Shown: positions 25,317 through 33,298 of the stretch, piece after piece
Layout: every line of letters begins with the position of its first letter
Position numbering within the stretch: the first letter of the stretch is position 1
Source: Desulfoluna sp.
GTDB lineage: Bacteria; Desulfobacterota; Desulfobacteria; Desulfobacterales; Desulfolunaceae
Assembly (NCBI RefSeq): GCF_030145185.1
Contig: NZ_JAQYWB010000002.1
Location: 1-64,000 of the forward strand
Direction of reading: 5' to 3'
DNA: 64,000 nt
Program-made: the position numbers and the translations under genes
Notes under the pieces: model-generated
Told to the model about the DNA's origin: nothing
Database searches by the model: none
Seen by the model: only the letters and a program-made list of their open reading frames with translations

Positions 25317-26462
25317 TTACCCGTCCGACGGGCTATTGAGTTTCAACCCTTTGGACTCCAGCTTGACCAGTTCATAGGTCCGGGAACCGAGGCCGAGTTC
25401 TTCGGCATGGATGAATTGAAGGGGCCAGTCCACGTGGGGATGAAGGCCTTTAATTTTGTCTTCGCCGGGGGCGGTGTTTACGGTCAGACTGGAGCCAGGA
25501 ATGGCGGCCTGGGCGTTGACGAGGTCGACGCAGGCCTGGTCGATGGCCACGGGATCTGTGGAGGCCAGGATGCCGATATTAGGGACGATGGGCACGTCGC
25601 TGTGGCCGATGCAGTCGCACAGGGGGGAGACATCGGTGATAAAATTGATAAAGAGGGTTTTTCCCTCTTTGCCGGTGAGAGCGGCTTTGGCGTACTCCAC
25701 CATGGTCTCAAGGAAGGTGGAGCCGGACTGGTTCCACTGAATCTGAACCGCCCCGGTGGGACAGACGAGGATGCAGTCCCCACAGCCGATGCAGGTCTCG
25801 GGGTTGATGAAGGCCTTCTTTTCATCCAGACTGATGGCAGCCACAGGGCAATGGGTGGTGCAGACGCCGCAGCCGATACATTTTTTTCGTTTCACTTTGG
25901 GGCTGACAGAGGAGTGCTGAGCCAGTTTACCACGCCTTGAGGCGCAGCCCATACCGAGGTTCTTCAGGGCACCGCCAAAACCGGTGAGCTTGTGGCCTTT
26001 GAAATGAGAGAGCACCACCAAAGCGTCTGCATGGTAAATATCCGCCCCAATGTGGGCCGTCTGGACGTATTTTGCGTTGACCGCCACATCTTCATCGCTT
26101 TGCCCGCGAAGGCCGTCGGCAATAATGACAGGAGCCCCCACCACGGAGTAGGCAAAGCCGTTCTCCACCGCGGTGGCGAGATGGGAGGGGGTGTCACTGC
26201 GGGTCCCGGCGTAGAGGGTGTTGGTATCGGTCAGAAAAGGGGTGGCCCCGGTCTCTGTAATTTTTTCGATAATTTTCCGGACAAACACCGGATTGATGAA
26301 GGCGGTGTTGCCCTTCTCGCCGAAATGAATTTTTACGGCGGTGAGCTCGCGTGCCTCCAGAATATCTTCAAGCCCTGCGGTGGCAAGCAGGCGCCCCAGT
26401 TTCTCGGGAAGACTCTCCTGAAAGGTGGCGCGTAAATCAATATGGTACACAGTCGAAGCCAT
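25317..26462 (-). CDS. DUF362 domain protein with two [4Fe-4S] ferredoxin clusters
   Basis: 381 residues. The N-terminal (about 40-185) and C-terminal (about 255-350) parts form the DUF362 domain (KIHFGEKGNTAFINP, LSHFKGHKLTGFGGALKNLGMGC, DPVAIDQACVDLVN). Between them are two complete ferredoxin motifs: CIGCGVCTTHCP near residue 195 and CIGCGDCILVCP near 225. Such proteins are common in strict anaerobes and are thought to move electrons or help assemble metal centres; the exact role is not established. No signal peptide, so cytoplasmic. The ATG at 26462 is preceded by AAGGAGACCCCC. Confidence 0.9.
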   Translation of the reverse strand: MASTVYHIDLRATFQESLPEKLGRLLATAGLEDILEARELTAVKIHFGEKGNTAFINPVFVRKIIEKITETGATPFLTDTNTLYAGTRSDTPSHLATAVENGFAYSVVGAPVIIADGLRGQSDEDVAVNAKYVQTAHIGADIYHADALVVLSHFKGHKLTGFGGALKNLGMGCASRRGKLAQHSSVSPKVKRKKCIGCGVCTTHCPVAAISLDEKKAFINPETCIGCGDCILVCPTGAVQIQWNQSGSTFLETMVEYAKAALTGKEGKTLFINFITDVSPLCDCIGHSDVPIVPNIGILASTDPVAIDQACVDLVNAQAAIPGSSLTVNTAPGEDKIKGLHPHVDWPLQFIHAEELGLGSRTYELVKLESKGLKLNSPSDG

Positions 26463-26624
26463 GGGGGTCTCCTTTTTTCATTGCCTCAAGGGATAAGAAC
26501 CTGTTACGTCGATGTCACTATGCCACAGGCCCTGCACCGCTTCAAGTAAGAGAACACGATGTTTCGATGAAGGAAAAGTCATCTCAAACCTTACGAAACA
26601 CCCTTACCGATAAGGAGATTTTCC

Positions 26625-27302
26625 ATGGACGCCCGGTTGAAGACCCTTGCCATCATCTATTCAGCCCACAAAGAACAGATGACTGAAAAAACGTTGGCCT
26701 GTGCCAAAGGTTGCGCCACCTGCTGCACACGTAACGTCACCCTCACCACGTTAGAAGGTCGGCGCCTTTACGACTGGATTGCCTCCGAAGCCCCCCATCT
26801 CATGGATGAGATAAAAAAGGATGCCCACAAACCCCGTCAGATTCCCACATACACCATCAACGGCCTCACCGACCTCTGCATGGCCGGAGACGAGGTGCCC
26901 GAAGAGTCCAGTGATCCCGGCTGGGGCGCCTGTCCCCTTCTCTCCGAAGAGGGGCTCTGCCAGGTCTACGAAGCGCGTCCCTTTGCCTGCCGCAGCATGG
27001 TCTCCCAAACCCGCTGTGAAGAGGGAGGCTTCGCTGAAATGGACGACCTCACCCTCACCGTCAACAACGCCCTCATGCAGTACATCGAGCACACCGACGA
27101 CAAGGGACTCACCGGCAACCTCACCGATGTTCTCCTGCTCCTTGAAGACGAGGCCAACCGAACGGCCCACGAAGCGGAGACCCTGACCCCACCCGACACC
27201 CACTTCATGGCCAACCGCCCGGCCCAGGTGCTCATGGTGCCGCCTCCGCACCGCGAGGCTGTGGGGAACATCATGCAGGAGATCCAGGCTAAAAAAGGAT
27301 AA
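26625..27302 (+). CDS. YkgJ-family cysteine-cluster protein
   Basis: 225 residues with the zinc- or iron-chelating CxxxCxxCC pattern of the YkgJ family (CAKGCATCCTRNVTLTTLEG near residue 26) and the later CPLLSEEGLCQVYEARPFACRSM segment with conserved Cys, Tyr and RPxxCR. The metal and function are unknown. The C-terminal third (MANRPAQVLMVPPPHRE) is not assignable. AAGGAG lies ten bases before the ATG. Divergent from the DUF362 gene. Confidence 0.85.
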   Translation: MDARLKTLAIIYSAHKEQMTEKTLACAKGCATCCTRNVTLTTLEGRRLYDWIASEAPHLMDEIKKDAHKPRQIPTYTINGLTDLCMAGDEVPEESSDPGWGACPLLSEEGLCQVYEARPFACRSMVSQTRCEEGGFAEMDDLTLTVNNALMQYIEHTDDKGLTGNLTDVLLLLEDEANRTAHEAETLTPPDTHFMANRPAQVLMVPPPHREAVGNIMQEIQAKKG

Positions 27303-27352
27303 AAAAACGGTCTTGATGCTTGCACACAAAGACCCAAAGATAAGCCCTCCTA

Positions 27353-27380
27353 TTGACAAACAAGCATTGGGGGTTACTAT
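27353..27380 (+). promoter_or_regulatory. Sigma-70-type promoter for the zinc-ribbon protein gene
   Basis: TTGACA (27353-27358), a 16-base spacer and TACTAT (27375-27380), 90 bases before the start codon at 27470. Confidence 0.65.
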
Positions 27381-27469
27381 TTAGGCTGATCGGAATCATC
27401 ATTAAAAGTGATGTCCATGCACGGAGACAGCAGGGCATAAAGATATAACAGCGACAAAGGGAGAGTGTC

Positions 27470-28150
27470 ATGCAGCATATTGAAACCCGCGAAGAAGCTC
27501 TGGAACGCGTACTGGCTCTGGATAAACCCAAATGCCCCCACTGCAACCAGCCCATGGAGATCTGGGAAGTCCCCCAGATAACCTGTGGTGATGGTCTCGG
27601 ATGGGGAGAACCCTTTCTCTTTATCTGTTTTAATGACGAGTGTTCCCTGTTCAAGGGAGGCTGGGAGCAGCTCATGGATCAGGTCGGCCAGGTCTCTTCC
27701 TATCGCTGCATGAACTACCCCGGCACCGAGAACTACGAACTGCTGCCCGTATTCAGTCACATGGGCGGGGAAGGCCAGATCATCACCGATGAGTCCATGG
27801 CCCAGCAGGCCGCCATAGAAGAGGCCATCAAAACCGGCTTCTCCATCCTCGCAGACTGCTACGTCAACCACGACCTCGTTCAGCTTCTCAAGATGATCCT
27901 GAACCCCTCGGAGCCCGGACGGGTTCGTCTCAAAGCCGCAGAAATGATTGGTGACCTCGCAGACACCGAAGCCATCGACCCCCTGCGCAACACCAAATTC
28001 GGCATGGCCAAACTCCAGGAGACCGTGAACGAAGCGATCAAGAAAATCCACGAACGCTGCTTCACTCGGGAATGCCCCTTCTGCGCCGAGATCATCAAAA
28101 AGCAGGCAAAAATCTGCAAGCACTGCAACAAAGAGGTGGCCGGCCAGTAA
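27470..28150 (+). CDS. Zinc-ribbon protein with HEAT-like middle (function unknown)
   Basis: 226 residues. It has an N-terminal CPHCNQP site paired with CFNDECSLF (about residues 22-60), a middle helical stretch resembling a HEAT repeat (RVRLKAAEMIGDLADTEAIDPL, about 145-166), and a C-terminal zinc ribbon CPFCAEIIKKQAKICKHCNK (about 201-220) of the kind found in many membrane-linked or regulatory bacterial proteins. No signal peptide or membrane segment. It probably acts as a protein- or nucleic-acid-binding adaptor, but this is a guess from the domains. A good promoter lies upstream, AAAGGGAG precedes the ATG and a strong terminator follows, so it is monocistronic. Confidence 0.75.
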   Translation: MQHIETREEALERVLALDKPKCPHCNQPMEIWEVPQITCGDGLGWGEPFLFICFNDECSLFKGGWEQLMDQVGQVSSYRCMNYPGTENYELLPVFSHMGGEGQIITDESMAQQAAIEEAIKTGFSILADCYVNHDLVQLLKMILNPSEPGRVRLKAAEMIGDLADTEAIDPLRNTKFGMAKLQETVNEAIKKIHERCFTRECPFCAEIIKKQAKICKHCNKEVAGQ

Positions 28151-28176
28151 CCCACCCCGCCATTGAATCAAAAAAA

Positions 28177-28215
28177 AGCCCCTTTGCATGGTGTTATGCA
28201 AAGGGGCTTTTTTTG
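28177..28215 (+). terminator. Rho-independent terminator
   Basis: Perfect 13-base stem AGCCCCTTTGCAT / ATGCAAAGGGGCT with a six-base loop, flanked by an A-run and an eight-base T-run. Confidence 0.92.
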
Positions 28216-28231
28216 TTAAAAGTTAAAAAAA

Positions 28232-28262
28232 CCTCCGGCGGCCCTGCCGGAAGCCAAACTGT
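28232..28262. repeat. Dispersed intergenic repeat, family B (short)
   Basis: CCTCCGGCGGCCCTGCCGG followed by AAGCCAAACTGTT, matching one end of the other family B copies. Confidence 0.65.
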
Positions 28263-28311
28263 TGAACGCGTAACACAAACCGTCTCTTAAAGCCTCATCA
28301 AAGCCATATTC

Positions 28312-28379
28312 TTGACATCAAATACCGACAGAGATACACTGAGCACAGTGCGTTACGCATTCTGCGTAACGCACTGTGC
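28312..28379 (+). promoter_or_regulatory. Promoter and perfect 17-bp inverted repeat before the ATPase_2 gene
   Basis: TTGACA (28312-28317), a 17-base spacer and TACACT (28335-28340). Directly after, around the expected transcription start, are perfect arms GCACAGTGCGTTACGCA (28343-28359) and their complement (28363-28379) with a three-base loop. It may be an operator or, in RNA, a stable 5' hairpin just ahead of the GAGGAGG ribosome site. Confidence 0.7.
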
Positions 28380-28396
28380 GTAAAAGAGGAGGCCTT

Positions 28397-29491
28397 ATGG
28401 AAAATCCCTTTCAATTCACCGGCATTGCCACAACACCCTCGTTCTGCAACCGGAAAAAAGAGTGTGTAGACCTGACACACTACATCTGCAATTCCCAAAA
28501 TGTGCTTCTCTATTCCCACCGACGCTTCGGAAAAACATCTCTCCTGCACAAAGTGCTTGCCGAACTCGATGACGTCACTCCATATTACATCGACCTATAC
28601 GGGACAACCACCGTAGAAGAATTTATTACATCTGTGATTCAAGCGATCACCCGAAAGGTATCACCCGTTGAACGGGCCATGTCTTGGCTGCGTGACACGT
28701 TGACCCGTCTCACCTTCCAGTTCAGCCTGGATCCCATCAGCGGCCTACCCGTGGTCAATCCCACCTTCCATGGCGGCGACCAAGGCCCGGTTCTGACAGA
28801 ACTGTTTGGGCTGATGAAAAGCCTCTCAGAAAAAAACAGGCTTGCGGTTGTCTTTGATGAGTTCCAAGAAGTTACCTCATATGGCGATGCGGCCTTTGAA
28901 AAGAGAGTCCGAAAGGAAATCCAGGGACATCACCGCATCGCTTATGTCTTCTCCGGCAGCCAGCGCCACCTTCTCTCATCCATGTTCGGCGATACCAATC
29001 GAGCCTTCTTCAAACTCGCCGCAAGCTACCCCCTGCCCAAAATCAATACAGACCATTTTATCTCCTGGGCCGAAAATCTGTTTGTAAAAGGGGAAAAACC
29101 AATCCAGGAATCAATCGTCAAAGAAGTCGTTGAACGGTGCGAAAACCACCCCATGTATGTCCAGGAGTTCCTTTATCACCTCTGGGAAGAAGGCCTTGGA
29201 AACCTGGGCCTTGATGCCCTGGAGGCTGCCATCCTGGAAAGACGCACCATAGAATTCATAAACCTCTTTAAAGGCATGACCCCCAACCAGAAAAAAGCCA
29301 TAAAACTTGTGGCCCGGAGCCAGGGAAAAGGCCTCTTTTCCGCCAGAAACCTCCAGAGCGTTGGATTCACCACCCCATCCCAGGCCACTCGGGCCTTAAA
29401 CACCCTCCTCATCCGTGACGAAGTGGTTCACAACGGTTCCTGGGCCATCGCTGATCCCCTGTTTAAACGGTGGATTCTGCAGTTGGGATAA
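28397..29491 (+). CDS. ATPase_2 (archaeal-type) AAA ATPase
   Basis: 364 residues. P-loop ATPase of the PF01637-like STAND-related group: Walker A LLYSHRRFGKTSLLHKV near residue 45, Walker B LAVVFDEFQEV near 158, the sensor segment VFSGSQRHLLSSMF, and a C-terminal winged-helix-like part (KKAIKLVARSQGKGLFSARN to GSWAIADPLFKRWILQL). The family is abundant in archaea and patchy in bacteria; functions are mostly unknown, with suggestions of mobile-element or defence links. A strong AGGAGG precedes the ATG at 28397. It stands alone, with a conspicuous inverted repeat at its promoter. Confidence 0.82.
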   Translation: MENPFQFTGIATTPSFCNRKKECVDLTHYICNSQNVLLYSHRRFGKTSLLHKVLAELDDVTPYYIDLYGTTTVEEFITSVIQAITRKVSPVERAMSWLRDTLTRLTFQFSLDPISGLPVVNPTFHGGDQGPVLTELFGLMKSLSEKNRLAVVFDEFQEVTSYGDAAFEKRVRKEIQGHHRIAYVFSGSQRHLLSSMFGDTNRAFFKLAASYPLPKINTDHFISWAENLFVKGEKPIQESIVKEVVERCENHPMYVQEFLYHLWEEGLGNLGLDALEAAILERRTIEFINLFKGMTPNQKKAIKLVARSQGKGLFSARNLQSVGFTTPSQATRALNTLLIRDEVVHNGSWAIADPLFKRWILQLG

Positions 29492-29541
29492 TAAAAACGA
29501 TGAACCTGAGGGTTAAACACGTGGCCACTGGGGGCAAATAA

Positions 29542-30063
29542 TCACTTGTTTACATTCATGGAATCATAGGACCGAAAGACAATGCGCGCACGATCCATAT
29601 TTTTGGCGTCCAGGGGCTCTGCAGGCGTGGCGGCCAGTTCAGTCGCCCGGGCCGGGGTGGGAATGGCATTCAAGCCTTCGCCGATCTGTTTGCGGGTGAG
29701 GGTATCAAAAACGAGTGCGGTGGAACCGTCCGAGACGACCGCAACGGGAACGGGGGCATCAAAGGCGATGCGGGCGGCGGAGACGGCCTCTTTTTCTCGG
29801 GAGCCAAGGGACCCTGCGGCGCATTTGATCACCATAATCGGGGTCTCTCCGACAGAAACCACGAGGTCGAGTTTTGAGGTCCAGGGGTCACCAGCGGCGG
29901 TGAAGGCGAGCGTGCGGTCCACTTCCACGGCGCTTTTTTCGTAGCCCAACACCTCCACAAGATACTGTTCGACCTGCTGGCGGTTGAGTTCAGCCCCGAC
30001 GATGGGAACTCGATTACCGGTGATGAAATCCTTCATGAACTCCAGATCTGTCAGAAACGCCAT
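29542..30063 (-). CDS. HsdR-N-like (type I restriction N-terminal domain) protein
   Basis: 173 residues. The sequence resembles the stand-alone HsdR_N family: a QQVEQYLVEVLGYEKSAVEV helix, DLVVSVGETPIMVIKCAAGSLGSREKEAVSAARIA corresponding to the nuclease D...ExK core, and a strand-rich end (VAVVSDGSTALVFDTLTRKQIGEGL). In the core the expected ExK is IKC, so nuclease activity is doubtful. No methylase, specificity subunit or helicase is nearby, so it is not a restriction system. Such single genes are common in Desulfobacterota; their function is unknown. Confidence 0.75.
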   Translation of the reverse strand: MAFLTDLEFMKDFITGNRVPIVGAELNRQQVEQYLVEVLGYEKSAVEVDRTLAFTAAGDPWTSKLDLVVSVGETPIMVIKCAAGSLGSREKEAVSAARIAFDAPVPVAVVSDGSTALVFDTLTRKQIGEGLNAIPTPARATELAATPAEPLDAKNMDRARIVFRSYDSMNVNK

Positions 30064-30284
30064 GTCCCACTCCTTCGTTTTTGTCTTTTGATGTACAAAA
30101 AAAGGAATTTACCTCTGTCGCCTGAATGCCGCAAGAAAAAACTGCGCGCTCACAGAGGCACTGGGTCCACAGAATACAAAATGACACCCGCAGCACATTC
30201 GCTCCCTGCTTTCGAAATGGATCTTATGGTGATCGCTCTATCCGGAGCGCAGGCGCTTGTGGCGTACCCCGAGAGCCCTCACAG

Positions 30285-30382
30285 ATCACGCGAATGCGAA
30301 CGCATTGCAGCCTGAAAATAACGGCACCCGAATCGCATTCGCAAACCCGCTTTCAAGGTGACGCCACCTTGCCGCCGGAGGC
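30285..30382. repeat. Dispersed intergenic repeat, family A (right-end type)
   Basis: TCACGCGAATGCGAACGCAT, variable segment, CGCATTCGCAAACCCGCTTT, then CAAGGTGACGCCACCTTG and CCGCCGGAGGC. A less conserved left part may reach back to about 30225. Confidence 0.8.
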
Positions 30383-30404
30383 TGCTTTTTGCCTTTTTCT
30401 GGTC

Positions 30405-31934
30405 TTACGCGATCAGCGACTCCCCGGTCATCGCCTCAGGCTTATCGAGACCCATGAGGTCGAGGAGGGTGGGGGCGACATCGGCGAGTTTCCCTGGTTT
30501 CAGGGTGCGGTCTTTCCGGGTATCGTCCACGAGGATCAGGGGAACGGGGTTCAGGGTGTGGGCGGTATGGGCGCCGCCGTGGCCGTCGCTCATCTGTTCA
30601 GAGTTGCCATGGTCTGCGGTGACGAGCAGGGCTCCACCTTTTGCGGTGAAGGCTTTCACGACGCGCCCCACGCAGGCGTCCACGGTTTCCACGGCTTTGA
30701 CGGCTGCTTCCAGGATTCCTGTATGCCCCACCATATCCATGTTGGCAAAGTTGACGACGATGAGTGTGTGATCGTTTTCTTCAATCTGCTGAATCAGGGT
30801 ATCGGTAACGGCCACGGCGCTCATCTCGGGAATGAGATCGTAGGTGGGAAACTCCCGGGGCGAGGGGATAAGGCAGCGCTCTTCGTGGTCAAAGGGGCTC
30901 TCTTCTCCCCCGTTGAAGAAGTAGGTGACGTGGGCATATTTTTCGGTTTCAGCGATGCGGAGCTGGGAGAGACCGGCCTGGCTCACCACCTGGCCAAGGA
31001 TCCCGTCATGGTGCTGAGGACCGAAGGCCATGGGCAGGTGGAGGCTCTCTTCATAGAGAGACATGCAGACGTAGGAGGCGAGGGCGGGCCTCTGCTTTCT
31101 TGAGAAGCCATCGAAGCCATCAACGGTCAGGGCCCGGGTGATCTGGCGGGCACGGTCGGCGCGAAAGTTAAAGAAGATAACGGCGTCCCCATCGGTGAGG
31201 GTGCCCCCTTCGGTGCCAAAGGAGATCCCTTTGACAAATTCGTCGGTCTCCCCTCGCCCGTACGCATTGGAAACGGCGGTGACGGGATCGGTTTCAGAGA
31301 GACCAACGGCCTCGGTGTAGAGCCGGTAGGCCTCTTCCGTGCGTTCCCATCGGGTGTCCCGATCCATGGCGTAAAAGCGGCCGCAGAGGGTGGCAATACG
31401 CGTGTTGGGAAAATCCTTCAAAAAGGCTACCAGGGTCTCAATGTACTGTTTTCCGCTGTCCGGTGGGGTGTCCCGACCATCCAAAATGGCATGAATGCGA
31501 ACCCTCTCCACCCCTTTTTCATGGGCCATCCGGACCAGGGCCTTGAGGTGGGTGAGCTGGCTGTGAACCCCTCCATCGGAGACGAGCCCCATAAGATGCA
31601 GGGTGGAGCCCCCTTTTTTTACGGTGTCCATGGCCAAAGCCAGGGCCTCGTTTTTAAAAAAATCGCCCTCCTCGATGGACCGATCAATCCGAAGAAGGGT
31701 TTGATAGACCACCCGTCCGGCCCCCAGATTCAAATGCCCCACCTCAGAGTTACCCATGATCCCTTCGGGGAGCCCCACAGCCTTCCCGGAGCAGGCAAGG
31801 GTGGTGGAGGGACCACTCGCTGCCAGGGCGTCAAGAATCGGTGTGCGCGCCTCTTTCACGGCGTTGCCCTCGGCATCGGCCCGAAGGCCCCAGCCGTCCA
31901 GTATCATCAACATACAGGGTCGTACGGTCGTCAT
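30405..31934 (-). CDS. gpmI: 2,3-bisphosphoglycerate-independent phosphoglycerate mutase
   Basis: 509 residues, normal length. It interconverts 3- and 2-phosphoglycerate in glycolysis/gluconeogenesis using two manganese ions. Clear motifs: N-terminal LMILDGWGLR metal Asp, the phospho-serine in IMGNSEVGHLNLGAGRVVYQ (near residue 62), HAILDGRDTPPDSG, NFRADRARQITRAL and ALLVTADHGNSEQM. GGAGA precedes the ATG. It is the last gene of the rplU-to-gpmI cluster but is separated from rsfS by a terminator and a repeat, so it may have its own promoter. Confidence 0.96.
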   Translation of the reverse strand: MTTVRPCMLMILDGWGLRADAEGNAVKEARTPILDALAASGPSTTLACSGKAVGLPEGIMGNSEVGHLNLGAGRVVYQTLLRIDRSIEEGDFFKNEALALAMDTVKKGGSTLHLMGLVSDGGVHSQLTHLKALVRMAHEKGVERVRIHAILDGRDTPPDSGKQYIETLVAFLKDFPNTRIATLCGRFYAMDRDTRWERTEEAYRLYTEAVGLSETDPVTAVSNAYGRGETDEFVKGISFGTEGGTLTDGDAVIFFNFRADRARQITRALTVDGFDGFSRKQRPALASYVCMSLYEESLHLPMAFGPQHHDGILGQVVSQAGLSQLRIAETEKYAHVTYFFNGGEESPFDHEERCLIPSPREFPTYDLIPEMSAVAVTDTLIQQIEENDHTLIVVNFANMDMVGHTGILEAAVKAVETVDACVGRVVKAFTAKGGALLVTADHGNSEQMSDGHGGAHTAHTLNPVPLILVDDTRKDRTLKPGKLADVAPTLLDLMGLDKPEAMTGESLIA

Positions 31935-31984
31935 GGTCTCTCCTTTTTTTGAATCACTACACAGCAGGGAAAAACAAAAAAAAT

Positions 31985-32161
31985 GCCTCCGGCGGCCAGG
32001 GGATGATCCCCTGGACCCCAGGTTGCATCCGGTTCGCTGGCGCTCACCGTCTGCGAGATAATATCATGCCATCCTTGTCACGGCGTAGCCGAAGGCGAAG
32101 ACGGATCGAAAGCAGGTTTGAAATGCGCATCGTGTGTCGTCATCGTCCGCATTCGCGTAAA
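31985..32161. repeat. Dispersed intergenic repeat, family A variant
   Basis: GCCTCCGGCGGCCAGGGGAT with the CCAGGGG/CCCCTGG hairpin, as at 4610, then GTTGCATCCGG, a CACGGCGTAGCCGAAGGCGA piece shared with 4740 and 59340, and GTCCGCATTCGCGT at the end. Confidence 0.75.
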
Positions 32162-32195
32162 GGGTGAGGAGGTGAATGTCCCCTTCTCCAAACGC

Positions 32196-32220
32196 AAAAA
32201 GGGTGCCCGTGGGCACCCTT
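32196..32220 (-). terminator. Rho-independent terminator after rsfS
   Basis: Stem GGGTGCCC / GGGCACCC with a two-base loop (32201-32218) followed on the reverse strand by TTTTT. Located just downstream of the rsfS stop. Confidence 0.75.
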
Positions 32221-32242
32221 CATCATGCAATCGTGTCTGGCA

Positions 32243-32599
32243 CTACTCGATGCCCTCGTGGTCGATAACCACGGCATCGGCCCAGAGGCCGTCGAGATCG
32301 TAATAGTCCCGAGTCTCTTCGTAGAAGACGTGAACAATCACGTCCCCATAGTCGAGAAGCACCCAGGAGCCTTCGCTGAGGCCGTCTACGGCCAGAGGGG
32401 TGATGCCCTCTTTCTTCAATTCAACCTTTATGTATTCACCGACAGCGGCCGCCTGCCGAGTCGAACGGGCGTTGGCCAGGATGAAATAATCCGTGTAAGT
32501 GGTGAGTTCCCGCACATCCAGTACCGCAATATTTTCCGCTTTTCGTCCCTTAACCGCCTTCATGATAGAAACGAGGCGGGGATCCAGCTCTTGGGTCAT
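32243..32599 (-). CDS. rsfS: Ribosomal silencing factor RsfS
   Basis: 118 residues, normal for RsfS/Iojap. It binds ribosomal protein L14 and blocks subunit joining under nutrient limitation. Visible family pattern: VKGRKAENIAVLDVRELTTY, TDYFILANARSTRQAAAVGEY, GSWVLLDYGDVIVHVFYEETRDYYDLDGLW. Its ATG overlaps the nadD stop (ATGA), indicating coupling, and nadD-rsfS pairing is widespread. Confidence 0.95.
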   Translation of the reverse strand: MTQELDPRLVSIMKAVKGRKAENIAVLDVRELTTYTDYFILANARSTRQAAAVGEYIKVELKKEGITPLAVDGLSEGSWVLLDYGDVIVHVFYEETRDYYDLDGLWADAVVIDHEGIE

Positions 32600-33285
32600 C
32601 TGTACAATCCTTTGTCTTCTATGTAGTGGAGAACCTCCGGATCAAGCATGTCCGTCGGACGATCTCCCTGTTCAATGCATGTTCGGACATCCGTGGAGGA
32701 GAGGGGTGAGACGAGGGTCCCCATCAGGGGAACAACCCCGCACAGCGAAGGATGCACGAAACTTGCCCTCTCTTCATTCCAGGAGTATCCCGGATCAATT
32801 CGGTCCTTCAGGTAACGTCCCATCACGTCCATGGGAAGATCCCCGTGGGGAGCCCCCGGCCGATTCACGACAATCAGCCCGGCCATGGACAAAATCATCT
32901 TGTCATAACGCCAGGTGTGAAACTCAAAAAAAGCATCCACGCCCATGGTCAGGTAAATCTCTGCATCGGCTGGCACCTCCTTGCGAAGGTCACGCACGGT
33001 ATCCACCGTAAAGGATGCGCCGCCCCGCTTCAACTCCACATCCGAGAGGATGACAGGCAGGCCTTTCATGGCCCGTTCCAACATGGCCACCCGGTGCTCG
33101 GCTGAGACGATCTTTCGGCCCTGTTTATGGGGCGGTACGGCTGCCGGGACCACATAGAGCCGGTCGGGATCAATGAGTCTTAAAATCTCGTTCACCACAT
33201 GGGTGTGAGCCAGGTGTACCGGATTAAAGGTCCCACCAAAAATCACCACCCGGCGACGTCCACTCTCTCTCTGCATCGTTGCCAT
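32596..33285 (-). CDS. nadD: Nicotinate-nucleotide adenylyltransferase
   Basis: About 229 residues. It adenylates nicotinate mononucleotide in NAD synthesis. The nucleotidyltransferase motif is intact: VVIFGGTFNPVHLAHTHV near the N-terminus, the PPHKQ loop, FTVDTVRDLRKE and the late SSTDVRTCIEQGD (ISSTxIR-type) motif. The true start is uncertain: ATG 33285 is preferred because it follows the proA stop; GTG 33321 would overlap proA by 23 bases and ATG 33276 is also possible. Member of the rplU-rsfS operon. Confidence 0.94.
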   Translation of the reverse strand: MATMQRESGRRRVVIFGGTFNPVHLAHTHVVNEILRLIDPDRLYVVPAAVPPHKQGRKIVSAEHRVAMLERAMKGLPVILSDVELKRGGASFTVDTVRDLRKEVPADAEIYLTMGVDAFFEFHTWRYDKMILSMAGLIVVNRPGAPHGDLPMDVMGRYLKDRIDPGYSWNEERASFVHPSLCGVVPLMGTLVSPLSSTDVRTCIEQGDRPTDMLDPEVLHYIEDKGLYR

Positions 33286-33298
33286 ACCCTGCCGACAG

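Noticed and set aside
29542-30063. Type I restriction system
   Set aside because: Only an HsdR-N-like domain is present; no helicase, methylase or specificity subunit.
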